Positions 1 to 8,220 of a stretch of DNA of 64,000 bases are shown piece after piece. A model generated the notes under the pieces. It was not told the DNA's origin, searched no databases, and saw nothing but the letters and a program-made list of their open reading frames with translations. A program made the translations under genes and the position numbers. The DNA lies in the NCBI GenBank assembly GCA_025201865.1, contig MU602731.1:1-64000 (forward strand), written 5' to 3'. Positions within the stretch are counted from its first letter, which is position 1, and each line of letters starts with the position of its first letter. Source of the stretch: Ramicandelaber brevisporus (Eukaryota > Kickxellomycota > Ramicandelaberales > Ramicandelaberaceae).

Positions 1-538
1 GGTACAATGAACCAAGGCTTAATTACTAATTGAAATCGAGTTTAGTACTTGTGCTTTTAAAACACAACGCTGCCAACTCTCACAGAATTGCATCAAAAAT
101 ATTCGGGTAGTAGTAACACGTTCCAGCTTTACGATAGATGTCTTCATATGCGAGAGTATTTTTGCCACCTAGCCATCATAGTTTTCAAACTCTATAGATC
201 ACGATGACATGGCATCATTGGAAAGAACCACCTTTTGTGATTTCAATGAGCTATATATTAAGGCTATTAGCTTTAAGAATGAGGGTGTTATCGTCTTTCC
301 AGGAAAAGCTTCCTCGCAAAAATCCACCATCGTTCGCCGTGAAGGATACAAGAAACCCTTCCCCCATTCTAAAAAAAAAAAAAAAGGAGAGAAATGCATG
401 AGATACTACAACTATGATGGAATCAGCTGTTAAAATACGCTCTAAAGTGTTGCTATAGTAGTAGTGATGGTGATGGTGATGGTGATGGTGGTGATAGCGG
501 TGATAGCGGTGATGGCGCTGGCGGTAGAAGTGGGTACA
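1..538. other. Intergenic 3' flank of ARP2
   Basis: I see no credible gene here. Short open frames have no family resemblance. At about 464..525 there is an imperfect GGTGAT hexamer repeat, directly beyond the ARP2 stop codon and so probably in its 3' untranslated region. A run of 14 A lies near 370. Confidence 0.6.
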
Positions 539-1732
539 TTAACGGAACTCGTATTGGGCAAACTTCTGCAGAGAGCGTACGCCTTGCTCTTCCCACTCCT
601 GCTTGGTGATCCATGCATCCTCTCGGTCAGCAAGCAGCTTCGCTAGCACAGCACCACCCAAGAAGACCATGTACTTGCGGTTTGGTGGGTCGGCAATGTT
701 GAGCTGGAAGTTGGCAAGACGAGATACGTCGCCGCCCAGAACCTTCTGGCAGTAGAGCTGCTTGACCTCCTTCTCGAGGCGGGTTGGCAAACCAGCATAC
801 ATTGAGGATCCACCGGACAGCACAATGTTCTTGTACAAGCTTGGACGGACGTCAAGAGGGCAGCTCTGGATAGTGTCGACCAAGAGCTCAGCAATGCCGC
901 CAGACTCAACGTCAACAAGCTCAGGCTGCAGCATGCACTCAGGTGCTTGGAACCGCTCCGAGCCAATCTTAATAGTGCGGCCATCCGGCAGAGTGTAAGA
1001 CTCAACCAGCACGGTTGTCTCGGTTGCCAATTTGCGGTCAAGGTTCAAGTCATGAGAAACGTAGCAGAACTTCTCCTTAATCTGACGAACAGTCTCAAAG
1101 TCGGCTGTACGATTGAAGGCGTATCCACGCTGCTGAAGTAGCTTGATCAGATATCGAGTAACGTGGCGTCCAGCAATGTCCAATCGCTTCGTGTTATGTG
1201 GGAGAGGATAGCCCTGGAACACTGGAATGATGTGTGTTACACCATCGCCGCTATCAACGACAACACCAGTCTGGAGAGCCTGGGCATACAGGGTGAGCAC
1301 AGCCTGGATGGCGATGTACGTGCCACGGAATCCATACTTTTCAAACATGATTTCGCACATTTTCTCGCGATTGTTCTTTGGGTTCAACGGAGCTTCGGTG
1401 AGCATAATCTTGCAATCACGCGGGTCAACACGAAGCTTCTCGTTGAATGTATAGTCCCAAACATGGCACATATCCTCCCAGTTTCTGACAATACCATTCT
1501 CGATCGGATAGGACATTTGGAGCGTGGCACGGTTGGAGGCAGCCTCATCGCCGACCATGATGTCCTTGAGAAAGACATCGCCAGAGCCAGCACCGCCCGC
1601 CGAGGCGCTTTCTTCGGCACGCAAAATGGGGCGGCCGACCACTGAAGGGAAGATGTGCTCAGGGAAGTTTGAGCCGGCAAAGCCAACCTTTGCAAAACCC
1701 GTTCCGTTATCAACTACGAGCACCTTGTCCAT
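539..1732 (-). CDS. ARP2: Actin-related protein 2 (Arp2/3 complex subunit)
   Basis: This encodes a 397-residue actin-fold ATPase. Arp2 pairs with Arp3 in the seven-subunit complex that nucleates branched actin filaments at cortical patches and endocytic sites. The N-terminus [20 protein letters not shown] is the Arp2 form of phosphate loop 1. Further on are the second actin phosphate loop ([14 protein letters not shown]), the adenosine motif ([12 protein letters not shown]) and the C-terminal actin signature around [10 protein letters not shown]. Length fits the family (about 390). The frame stays open upstream to 2032, but that part is low-complexity and lacks actin homology, so the ATG at 1732 is chosen. 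A small Gly/Ala/Ser-rich insertion sits near residues 43-50, next to the DNase-loop region. It is divergent with the vezatin-like gene. Confidence 0.96.
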   Translation of the reverse strand: MDKVLVVDNGTGFAKVGFAGSNFPEHIFPSVVGRPILRAEESASAGGAGSGDVFLKDIMVGDEAASNRATLQMSYPIENGIVRNWEDMCHVWDYTFNEKLRVDPRDCKIMLTEAPLNPKNNREKMCEIMFEKYGFRGTYIAIQAVLTLYAQALQTGVVVDSGDGVTHIIPVFQGYPLPHNTKRLDIAGRHVTRYLIKLLQQRGYAFNRTADFETVRQIKEKFCYVSHDLNLDRKLATETTVLVESYTLPDGRTIKIGSERFQAPECMLQPELVDVESGGIAELLVDTIQSCPLDVRPSLYKNIVLSGGSSMYAGLPTRLEKEVKQLYCQKVLGGDVSRLANFQLNIADPPNRKYMVFLGGAVLAKLLADREDAWITKQEWEEQGVRSLQKFAQYEFR

Positions 1733-2074
1733 TTCGGTTGGATACAGAAGAAGCGCGTTTGTTCGTTCGTTTGTTCGCTTGTTCGTTTGCTCGTTCGTTC
1801 GTGTAGCAGAGCTGATGAAAGATGGAGAGAATGAAGGCAAGAAAAAAAAACGAATACGACAAACAGGTATAAAGGCAAGAAGTCGCGATGAAGAAGTGGG
1901 GCAGAGGAAGAGGGCGATGGCAGAGAGTTTTCTTTCTTTCTTTTTTTCGAGCCAAGCGCAACGATCTGCTCGGCAGACACACGCATACACAGAGAGCGCG
2001 CGCGAGAGGGGAAAATCCACAACAAGAAACACAAGAGATTGAGCTCAGCATTGACTGCCAAACGTGCTTGGCGG
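1733..2074. promoter_or_regulatory. Divergent promoter region ARP2 / vezatin-like gene
   Basis: These 342 bp separate two head-to-head start codons and must hold both promoters and leaders. The ARP2 side (about 1755..1803) is an irregular tetranucleotide repeat of TTCG/TTTG units. I see no clear TATA or CCAAT box. Confidence 0.55.
1755..1803. repeat. Tetranucleotide repeat (TTCG/TTTG)n in ARP2 leader
   Basis: About twelve imperfect 4-bp units lie immediately upstream of the ARP2 ATG. Read on the minus strand they are CGAA/CAAA units in the presumed 5' leader. A related TTCA/TTCG array is found upstream of the Sec7-domain gene at 54229..54277. Confidence 0.8.
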
Positions 2075-4016
2075 ATGTCTGTTCCTGAGACGGTTGTGTA
2101 TGAAGACTCTCCGCTAGCCGAGTACTTTGCCAGCATCGATGCGCTGGAGGTCCACGATGCTGTTCGAGAACAGCCTTCGGAGGTGCTAGGTGCACACAGC
2201 ATTGCTGATAGCGAAGACGAAGATGGCAATAGTGTTGGATCGTACAATGGCGCTGTGTGGTCAACGGTTCGACTTAGGGCACTTGACGGCCTGCTTGACC
2301 ATGTGACTACACCTCCACACGTGCGTCGAGCTGGCAGAAGTCGCTTCTGCGAGTCCATTCAGCATTTGTTGGTAGAGTCTGGTCTGCTTCATGAGCATCA
2401 TTCTATCCATCTGTATCCGAGATCTCTTCCAGGAGCGCCGAGTGATCACCAACAGCGTGGCCCATCATTTGTTGGTAGAGTCTGGTCTGCTTCATGAGCA
2501 TCATTCTATCCATCTGTATCCGAGATCTCTTCCAGGAGCGCCGAGTGATCACCAACAGCGTGGCCCATCGCTATTAGATGACATTGTTCGCTGGCTAATG
2601 CTTACTGACGTTGGCTCAATTGTTACAAAAACAGCTGGTGTGTGCGTTGGTATCGTAGGATCTACAATGCTCAATCGATGGATAGCGCCGAGTACATCTG
2701 CAACTGTAAGATGGCTCGTGTCATGTAGTACTGGTTTAACACTTTCTTCTGGACTATGGATGCTGCTCAGGGCTGCAGCTAATCGAGTCCAAGTCTCAAC
2801 TCAACATCGGTATCAAAGCGCCGTAACCCGCCTAATATCCAGTACTCAGCAGTGTGATATGCTGATTGCTCGATCTCTCAGAGTTATCAAGGAATACGAG
2901 CTGGTTCGGCGTGGATTCCATCTCTCTGGCTCTTCCCAACCTCGTCAACAGTTGCTGCTCCCACCTGTAACACGCATTGAGCACACTGAGGAGACCGCTC
3001 TGGAACCCACCTGTCCTGGGCTGAGAAGGTCAATTGATGATACACTAGAAACGCTGAGACAACAGTATCTGACTGCTCTTGTTGATTCGACACAGTTGGA
3101 TTTGGCTCCTGAAGACACTGATGAAGAAGACTCGCAGTACCACTCCACTCACAGTCTTGTCTCATTGCGGGAGAGCATGTTTGCACTTCATGACATTAGA
3201 AGGGAGTATCTGTTCCATGCCGCCATGCCTGCAATCTCGCCACGCTCGCTCTTCTTGGACAGTCTTGCATCTCTTTCGGAGCAGCTCGAAGCTATTGCCA
3301 ATAATACAGACATTCTATCCAACAGATTATCACTGCGCCTCACCAGCGAACTCGGAGTGCAAAAGGACTCATTCCTTAGCTCGATCAATACCCACTCTAT
3401 TTCACATGCACTCCCGTCTCATGACATTGTATGGCGACATTTTGGTAACCTGGAAACGACAATTCGCTCAATCCATATCCAATGCCGACTAATTGTTGAT
3501 TCTCTACAGTCCGACACAGAGTTTTCTGACATACTCCTGCGGTATAACCAACTGGGTACCGAAATTGACGCCTTGAGATCACAGTGGGAAGCTGGGCAGC
3601 AAATCATTGCAGCTTTAAATGATCCGGACCATCGCAGTGCTATTCCGAACCATGCATCGTCCGCGAGCTCTCATCATGCTGAAACTGGCACTGGGAGCGA
3701 TCAAGCTGATTTGGGCCGACATGATATATCCGAGCAGCCGCATCCAACCAGCATTCTCTTTGACTTTGCAAATCAAGCCCAGTCAGACTCGCTGGACCTG
3801 GCTGATTCATTCGATCTGGAGTCCAGTGCAGGCAATGCTGCATCTGAAGAGTGTCATGGCAGCCGATCTGGTCTGACCCGAGCTGAGCGCATTCTGATCC
3901 AAAAGGCCAAGCGCGCTGAAGACTCTAGGCTACGAACAGAGCGCCAAAAGATTGACGGTCTTGTCAGTGAACTCAAGGATGTCCTCTCCAAGCGAGCTAC
4001 CGATTCGATAAAATAA
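2075..4016 (+). CDS. Vezatin / Inp2-like membrane protein, frame broken by a 103-bp duplication
   Basis: Two frames (2075..2497 and about 2466..4016) make one protein if a 103-bp tandem duplication at 2363..2569 is counted once; the total is then about 610 residues. Two hydrophobic segments (around 2610..2672 and 2712..2768) are followed by a helical region with RSLRVIKEYELVRRGFHL. This resembles the vezatin/Inp2 myosin-binding region, where an arginine-rich helix with E-x-E/RGF follows the membrane anchors. In yeast, Inp2 links peroxisomes to myosin V; animal vezatin acts at adherens junctions. The C-terminus ends in a charged helix. The start is ATG 2075 because the frame further upstream has only a TTG. 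The family call rests on layout and one motif, so it is tentative. The break could be real, an unremoved intron or an assembly fault. Confidence 0.55.
2363..2569. repeat. 103-bp perfect tandem duplication inside a gene
   Basis: Bases 2363..2466 recur without change at 2466..2569 (period 103). Because 103 is not a multiple of three, the second copy shifts the frame. Counting one copy only restores a continuous protein across the junction. An alternative repair is splicing of 2372..2480 (GT...AG, 109 nt), which would also restore the frame but drop two residues. Confidence 0.95.
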
Positions 4017-4035
4017 TGTTCCACACAAAACTTTG

Positions 4036-4077
4036 AAGAAACAAAAACAAAAGCAAAAACAAAAACAAAAACAAAAG
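4036..4077. repeat. A-rich AACAAA repeat in the FIST-gene leader
   Basis: About seven imperfect copies of an AAACAA/AAGCAA hexamer fill most of the 64-bp gap between the vezatin-like stop and the next ATG. If a TTG at 4033 were used, the repeat would encode alternating Lys and Gln. Confidence 0.8.
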
Positions 4078-4080
4078 GGC

Positions 4081-5445
4081 ATGTATCTCTTACGGACGCG
4101 CTCATCTTCGGTGCGGTTGATCGGCCTCACCTCTCGGTACGCACTACAGGTGCAGCGGCGCTGGTTTAGTGCACGGCCATCAGCGTCAATATCAACAGCT
4201 GTTGCAAGTGACTTGGAGACTGACGCGACAAACAGCTCCCTTTCGCTCTTGCTTCGAAACTGCTTCACAAAGCTGGACGATGGTAGTAGAAATGCATCGG
4301 AATCATCAAACTTCATTGCATACCTTGCGTTTGTGTCTCCAGCCTTCAGCAGCTCAGACCTTCTTGACTTTCCGCGGCAATTTTGGCAAGTTGCAGGTAA
4401 AAGGCAGAATGCTAATGCTATGATTGGATGTGTGGTCGACTCTGTTGGTGGATATTCGAGCCGAACACCGTCGGTTGGCATTGCGCGAGTATCATCTCCA
4501 CAACAACTTACAGCATTCGAGTGGGATCTTGGTCAGCACAGCAGTCATTCAGGGCCGGCTTCAGTTGGCAGATGGATAAACAAGGAGGCGATTCAGCGAA
4601 GAATGGCGGATAAACAGCGATTCAACCTACAGGACTTTGAAAGCGTGACCAAGGCGGCATCTGCATTGCCATCCAGCTCATTGTCCGTGCCTGAAATCAG
4701 CCCAGCAACTGATATCGGAGCCGTCTTGACCATCTCGGGCAGCATTCAGCCAGCAGCACTGAACACACTAGCGCAACAAGCGCCATCTTGCTCGCTTCTT
4801 GCCAATTTAACGGCCTCCGCGACACCGTTTGTCACTGGCTTGCCGTCTACCATATTCATCAATGACCGCATCACCTCCTCAGGACTGGTCGGCCTAGCCA
4901 TTCCATCAACCGCCAACGCGTCTGAGCAGTCTAGGGCTTCGATTCATCACCCACATCTTGTGCCACTTGACTTGACCGCAACGGTTTCCTCCGCCAAGGG
5001 TAACGTAATTTTGGAGCTGTCTCCACGCGGTGCATTCGACAGCATTGTCAGTCGTATCAAGCAAGTCGAGTCAAATGGTATTAAACACACTGGGACTCTG
5101 TACGCTCGGTTTTTAGACTCGGACCAAGGCTATGACGGCCAGGTTTATCGCATCACCAGTGGAAATCCTGTTCGCGGCCAAATGTCGCTTGACACAGTGA
5201 GCGATATTCCGGCTGGCAGTAACATTGAGCTCCTCCTTCATGCTGAGAAGCCAGTGGAAAACAGCATTGAACGCGATACTCGGGGCCAGATTGACCTCTA
5301 CTGTGGAAATGGCTCAGCTAATCCACAGTCGAGCAAAGCATTGGCCATTGCAACGGAGGGAGGATTTGCGATCCAAACCAAGTCTTCCGCAAGACCGCAC
5401 GAAGTTAAAGTACCAGGCAGCTTTGCTACCCTGCTAATAGCTTAA
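4081..5445 (+). CDS. FIST-domain protein, probably mitochondrial
   Basis: This is a 454-residue protein. The first 35 residues lack acidic residues and are rich in Arg, Ser and aromatic residues (RTRSSSVRLIG, then RRWFSA), as in a mitochondrial presequence with an R-2/R-3 cleavage site. The body resembles FIST proteins: a FIST_N-like stretch with a strand ending AMIGCVVDSVGG, and a FIST_C-like stretch with YARFLDSDQG and RGQMSLDTVSDIPAGS. FIST domains act in bacterial signal sensing and occur in eukaryotic FBXO22-like proteins; the ligand is not known. No F-box is visible. The start is ATG 4081; the frame continues upstream only through an A-rich repeat to a TTG. It lies 64 bp after the vezatin-like stop on the same strand, and converges with the RidA gene. 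Confidence 0.5.
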   Translation: MYLLRTRSSSVRLIGLTSRYALQVQRRWFSARPSASISTAVASDLETDATNSSLSLLLRNCFTKLDDGSRNASESSNFIAYLAFVSPAFSSSDLLDFPRQFWQVAGKRQNANAMIGCVVDSVGGYSSRTPSVGIARVSSPQQLTAFEWDLGQHSSHSGPASVGRWINKEAIQRRMADKQRFNLQDFESVTKAASALPSSSLSVPEISPATDIGAVLTISGSIQPAALNTLAQQAPSCSLLANLTASATPFVTGLPSTIFINDRITSSGLVGLAIPSTANASEQSRASIHHPHLVPLDLTATVSSAKGNVILELSPRGAFDSIVSRIKQVESNGIKHTGTLYARFLDSDQGYDGQVYRITSGNPVRGQMSLDTVSDIPAGSNIELLLHAEKPVENSIERDTRGQIDLYCGNGSANPQSSKALAIATEGGFAIQTKSSARPHEVKVPGSFATLLIA

Positions 5446-5466
5446 CTCACTTCAAAGAAGAATAAT

Positions 5467-5472
5467 AATAAA
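5467..5472 (+). terminator. Polyadenylation signal AATAAA of the FIST gene
   Basis: A canonical AATAAA sits 22 bp after the stop codon, within the 61-bp gap between two convergent stop codons. The two transcripts' 3' ends probably overlap. Confidence 0.45.
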
Positions 5473-5506
5473 ACTTAGTGACATGCTTGAAACCTCACAT
5501 TTACCT

Positions 5507-6016
5507 TTAGACGTCAATGGCGGCAATAGCCTCAATCTCGACGCGCGAGCCGAGTGGGAGGCCAGCGACCTGGATGGTGGAGCGAGCTGGCGCGTGGCCA
5601 TCAAATGCCTCGGCGTAGGCGGCATTCATCTCGGCGAAATCCTTCATGTCGGTCAGGAAGACGGTGGTCTTGATGACGTTCTTCAGAGTAAGCGGCTTGC
5701 TTGGGTTAGCAGCGGCAAGCACAGCCTTGAGGTTGGTAAGACACTGATGAGTCTGTTCGGCAACAGAGCCGGAGATCAGCTTGTTCTCAGCAACGTTGAA
5801 GTGGACCTGGCCGGAGCAGAACACGTGGTTGCCCGACACGATGGCCTGGGAGTATGGGCCGACGGCCTTTGGTGCTTGATCGCTGTGGACAATGTGCATC
5901 TTGCGCGTTTGGAACGTGGATTTGAAAGCGGGTGCGAGTGGAGCAAAGTTTGTGACGCGTTTGGCGGTGATGCTGCCAACGACGGAAGCCGAGCGCGGCA
6001 CGAGACGCGTGAACAT
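5507..6016 (-). CDS. MMF1: RidA/YjgF/Mmf1-type enamine/imine deaminase, mitochondrial form
   Basis: This 169-residue protein has an N-terminal extension of about 39 residues rich in Arg, Ser and Ala (a likely mitochondrial targeting peptide), followed by a complete RidA domain. Visible family marks are APKAVGPYSQA, the strand SGQVHFN, LKAVLAAA, and near the end the catalytic arginine context PARSTIQVAGLPLGSRVEIE. RidA proteins hydrolyse reactive 2-aminoacrylate and other enamines made by PLP enzymes; yeast Mmf1 protects mitochondrial DNA and isoleucine synthesis. The extension distinguishes it from the cytosolic Hmf1 form. The opposite strand carries a long open frame, which I regard as a codon-bias shadow. 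It is divergent with the THEM6-like gene. Confidence 0.92.
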   Translation of the reverse strand: MFTRLVPRSASVVGSITAKRVTNFAPLAPAFKSTFQTRKMHIVHSDQAPKAVGPYSQAIVSGNHVFCSGQVHFNVAENKLISGSVAEQTHQCLTNLKAVLAAANPSKPLTLKNVIKTTVFLTDMKDFAEMNAAYAEAFDGHAPARSTIQVAGLPLGSRVEIEAIAAIDV

Positions 6017-6935
6017 TATTTATAATGCAAATAGCTGACGGACAACGACGGCGACGACGACGGGGGGGGGCGTGTTTGTGAGCGTTGTTGTTAGGTAATA
6101 CGCTACTCTAGTCTGTAGTGGTGACAAAGAAGCTTGCAGAGCATTACTTGACATCTTCCGTCATCCGCTGTCATTGCTGGACAAAAGCCGCACATCATCC
6201 GATGCACTTTGTGAGCACAAATCCTGGCCACCGAGAGCATACACCAGATACACTTTGCACATGGGTTGATCGCCTAGTGTGTCTAATCTAAATCTAACCA
6301 CTCTTTGTTAACAGATAAAGAAGCACCAAGACGCTGACTTAACAAAGAAGGAGCTAGTTATTCATCATGCACATTGTTGACTCGGAATCGAACAGAACTA
6401 GGGGAGTGATACAAAATGAAAGCTCCCTCTCCCTCCTCAGTGGAATCAACTCCCTTTCGAGCACGTTACTCCATTCTCCTTTTTGTTTTTTTTTTTTCCT
6501 TCCACTTCTTCCTCTTCAACGTCTATCTTGGCATTTACTCACTACGCTGTCAGACATGAGCCCTTCTCCTTTGCTGTTGCTGCTTCTTCTGTCACAGACC
6601 ATCAACCTTGTCTCTGTCTCTCTTTCTCTTTCTCTCTCTTACTTGCTCGCTCTCTCACGCAGTTGTATCCATCATCATCACTATATTCTTCTTCCAATCC
6701 ATATTCGTATTGCGAAGCGAAATTAAGCGATACACTGCTTCTTGGCGTCCCACGTTCCTGGGCTCACTCGTTGGGAAGCATTGCATAGTTTCACCCAGTG
6801 TTTTTCTACAAAAGAAGCAGACGGCTTGACTCAGCGGCTTGGTTCAGTTAGACAACATACATTCACTCACATTCACGCTCACACACATACACACACACAC
6901 ACACTCATCGACATTCTACAAAAGCACACTACAAC
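6017..6935. other. Divergent intergenic region, RidA / THEM6-like
   Basis: These 919 bp contain no protein-like gene I can support. Landmarks are a run of ten G at about 6061..6070, a branch-point-like CTAAC at 6294..6298 followed by a pyrimidine-leaning tract and CAG at 6312..6314, a long CT-rich tract at about 6470..6660 and a CA repeat at about 6884..6903. The CT-rich tract yields open frames of Ser/Leu/Phe that are compositional only. Confidence 0.6.
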
Positions 6936-7913
6936 ATGCATCAATATTTGAGCCTGGGCAAGGCTTGGCTTGAGGCGACCTACGTGTACCTGGAACCATG
7001 GCTGTGGCTCGGCGCCAAAATCTGGGGCTGCTTTGCCTGCCTCTTCTTCCTCATCATTCTCTTCCTCAACTTCCGTTCTCTGCCTGGAATGTACCTGTTG
7101 CGACTCTACTACCAAATATGGACAGTTGTCTGCACTGGCTATCACAATTACACCTGGGCATTCTCGTTCCCACCCACAACCACTGACATTATGCGCTTCC
7201 GAGCGTGGCCCGACGACTGTGACGCCAACCTGCACATGAACAATGCCTCGTATGCGAAAATGGCCGACTTTGCACGATACAGGTGGATCGCTGCAGTTTT
7301 TGGCTTTGCGATTGCACCGTGGAGCGGGATCAAGAAGTTCAATCTGGCCAACCGAGGTGTCACCATGGTGTTTTTCAAGCAAATGCCGCCATTCACATCG
7401 TATCGAGTCGAGACTCGGCTGGTGTCGTGGTCAAAGAAGTGGACAATCCTGGAACATCGATTCGTCTCGGGTCCCGAAGACACTGGCGTTGCCACAATGA
7501 CCTCAAGCACCACGCATGAGAAGGACGAGGCGGCAATGGCCGAGGTTCGCAATCTTGGCAACTCTGGCAAGGGCCGTGGCAAGAAGATTCTGTACGCAGT
7601 CTTGACCAGCAGACTGGTGATCAAGGAGGCGTTTGGTCCCAAGAAGGGCAAGACAGTGTCGCTCATCGAAGCACTGAAAAGAGTTGGGCAGGATACAACT
7701 GGGTTGGAAGCGATTGTGATGGCAGACGAGGCGGTCGATTTGAACACTGGCAGGCCAGAGGATCCACTGGAAACACACGTGCCAGACAAGTACGTTGGAC
7801 CAGGCAGATACATGTCCAGTGCTCTGGAATACATTGACGGCTGTGTGAAGCGTCTACAAGATCCGCTGCACGGTTTACAAGCTCCAGAGAGTACTCATGA
7901 TACAGTCAACTAA
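6936..7913 (+). CDS. THEM6-like hot-dog-fold thioesterase-family protein
   Basis: This is a 325-residue protein. Residues about 25-60 form one or two hydrophobic segments (WGCFACLFFLIILFLNF), suggesting a membrane anchor. After residue 80 comes a hot-dog domain with the hallmark DDCDANLHMNNASYAKMADF, the acyl-thioesterase D-x-N-x-H-(M/V)-N-N motif shared by 4-hydroxybenzoyl-CoA thioesterase-like proteins and THEM6. Later parts (VVFFKQMPPF-like, SKKWTILEHRFVS) match the second half of the fold. The likely role is hydrolysis of an acyl-CoA or a non-catalytic ER lipid function, as proposed for THEM6; the substrate cannot be read from sequence. The C-terminal 110 residues are polar and lineage-specific. 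The ATG at 6936 gives the membrane anchor. Confidence 0.8.
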   Translation: MHQYLSLGKAWLEATYVYLEPWLWLGAKIWGCFACLFFLIILFLNFRSLPGMYLLRLYYQIWTVVCTGYHNYTWAFSFPPTTTDIMRFRAWPDDCDANLHMNNASYAKMADFARYRWIAAVFGFAIAPWSGIKKFNLANRGVTMVFFKQMPPFTSYRVETRLVSWSKKWTILEHRFVSGPEDTGVATMTSSTTHEKDEAAMAEVRNLGNSGKGRGKKILYAVLTSRLVIKEAFGPKKGKTVSLIEALKRVGQDTTGLEAIVMADEAVDLNTGRPEDPLETHVPDKYVGPGRYMSSALEYIDGCVKRLQDPLHGLQAPESTHDTVN

Positions 7914-8220
7914 CTCCTCTCATCTTTCTTCCATTTTCTTCATCTTCTTCTTACTCGTTCGATTCACTTTTATATCTTACTTTACTCCACTAGCAAAAAG
8001 AAAAATAACACCCCAACTTAACGCTGATATCATGCTGTGTTCATCCGTCCAGCTCCAGCGAGTATTTTAAAAGTCGCCCCGCTGCTGCCAGCGTACACAC
8101 ATACCTTGAACCCAGGCGGATGAGCACACGTTAATAATAAATTTTAAAACTGACAAAACAAAACAAAAAAGACATTGACAAGGCAATTAAAGGATTAGAA
8201 AGGCAGGTGGATTCACTCGT
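7914..8220. other. Convergent 3' flanks
   Basis: Between the stop codons of the THEM6-like gene and Spb1, this AT-rich stretch holds presumptive 3' untranslated regions, with AATAAA-like motifs near 8135. There is no gene-like frame. Confidence 0.6.

Noticed and set aside
1733-2032. N-terminal extension of the ARP2 frame
   Set aside because: It reads through leader repeats and a purine tract to a non-ATG start; actin homology begins exactly at ATG 1732.
5483-6025. 180-codon plus-strand open frame opposite the RidA gene
   Set aside because: It mirrors a well-conserved gene on the minus strand and has no family resemblance; codon bias opens the antisense frame.
6367-6829. Overlapping Ser/Leu-rich open frames upstream of the THEM6-like gene
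   Set aside because: They are translations of a CT-rich tract in several frames, with no domain or consistent start.
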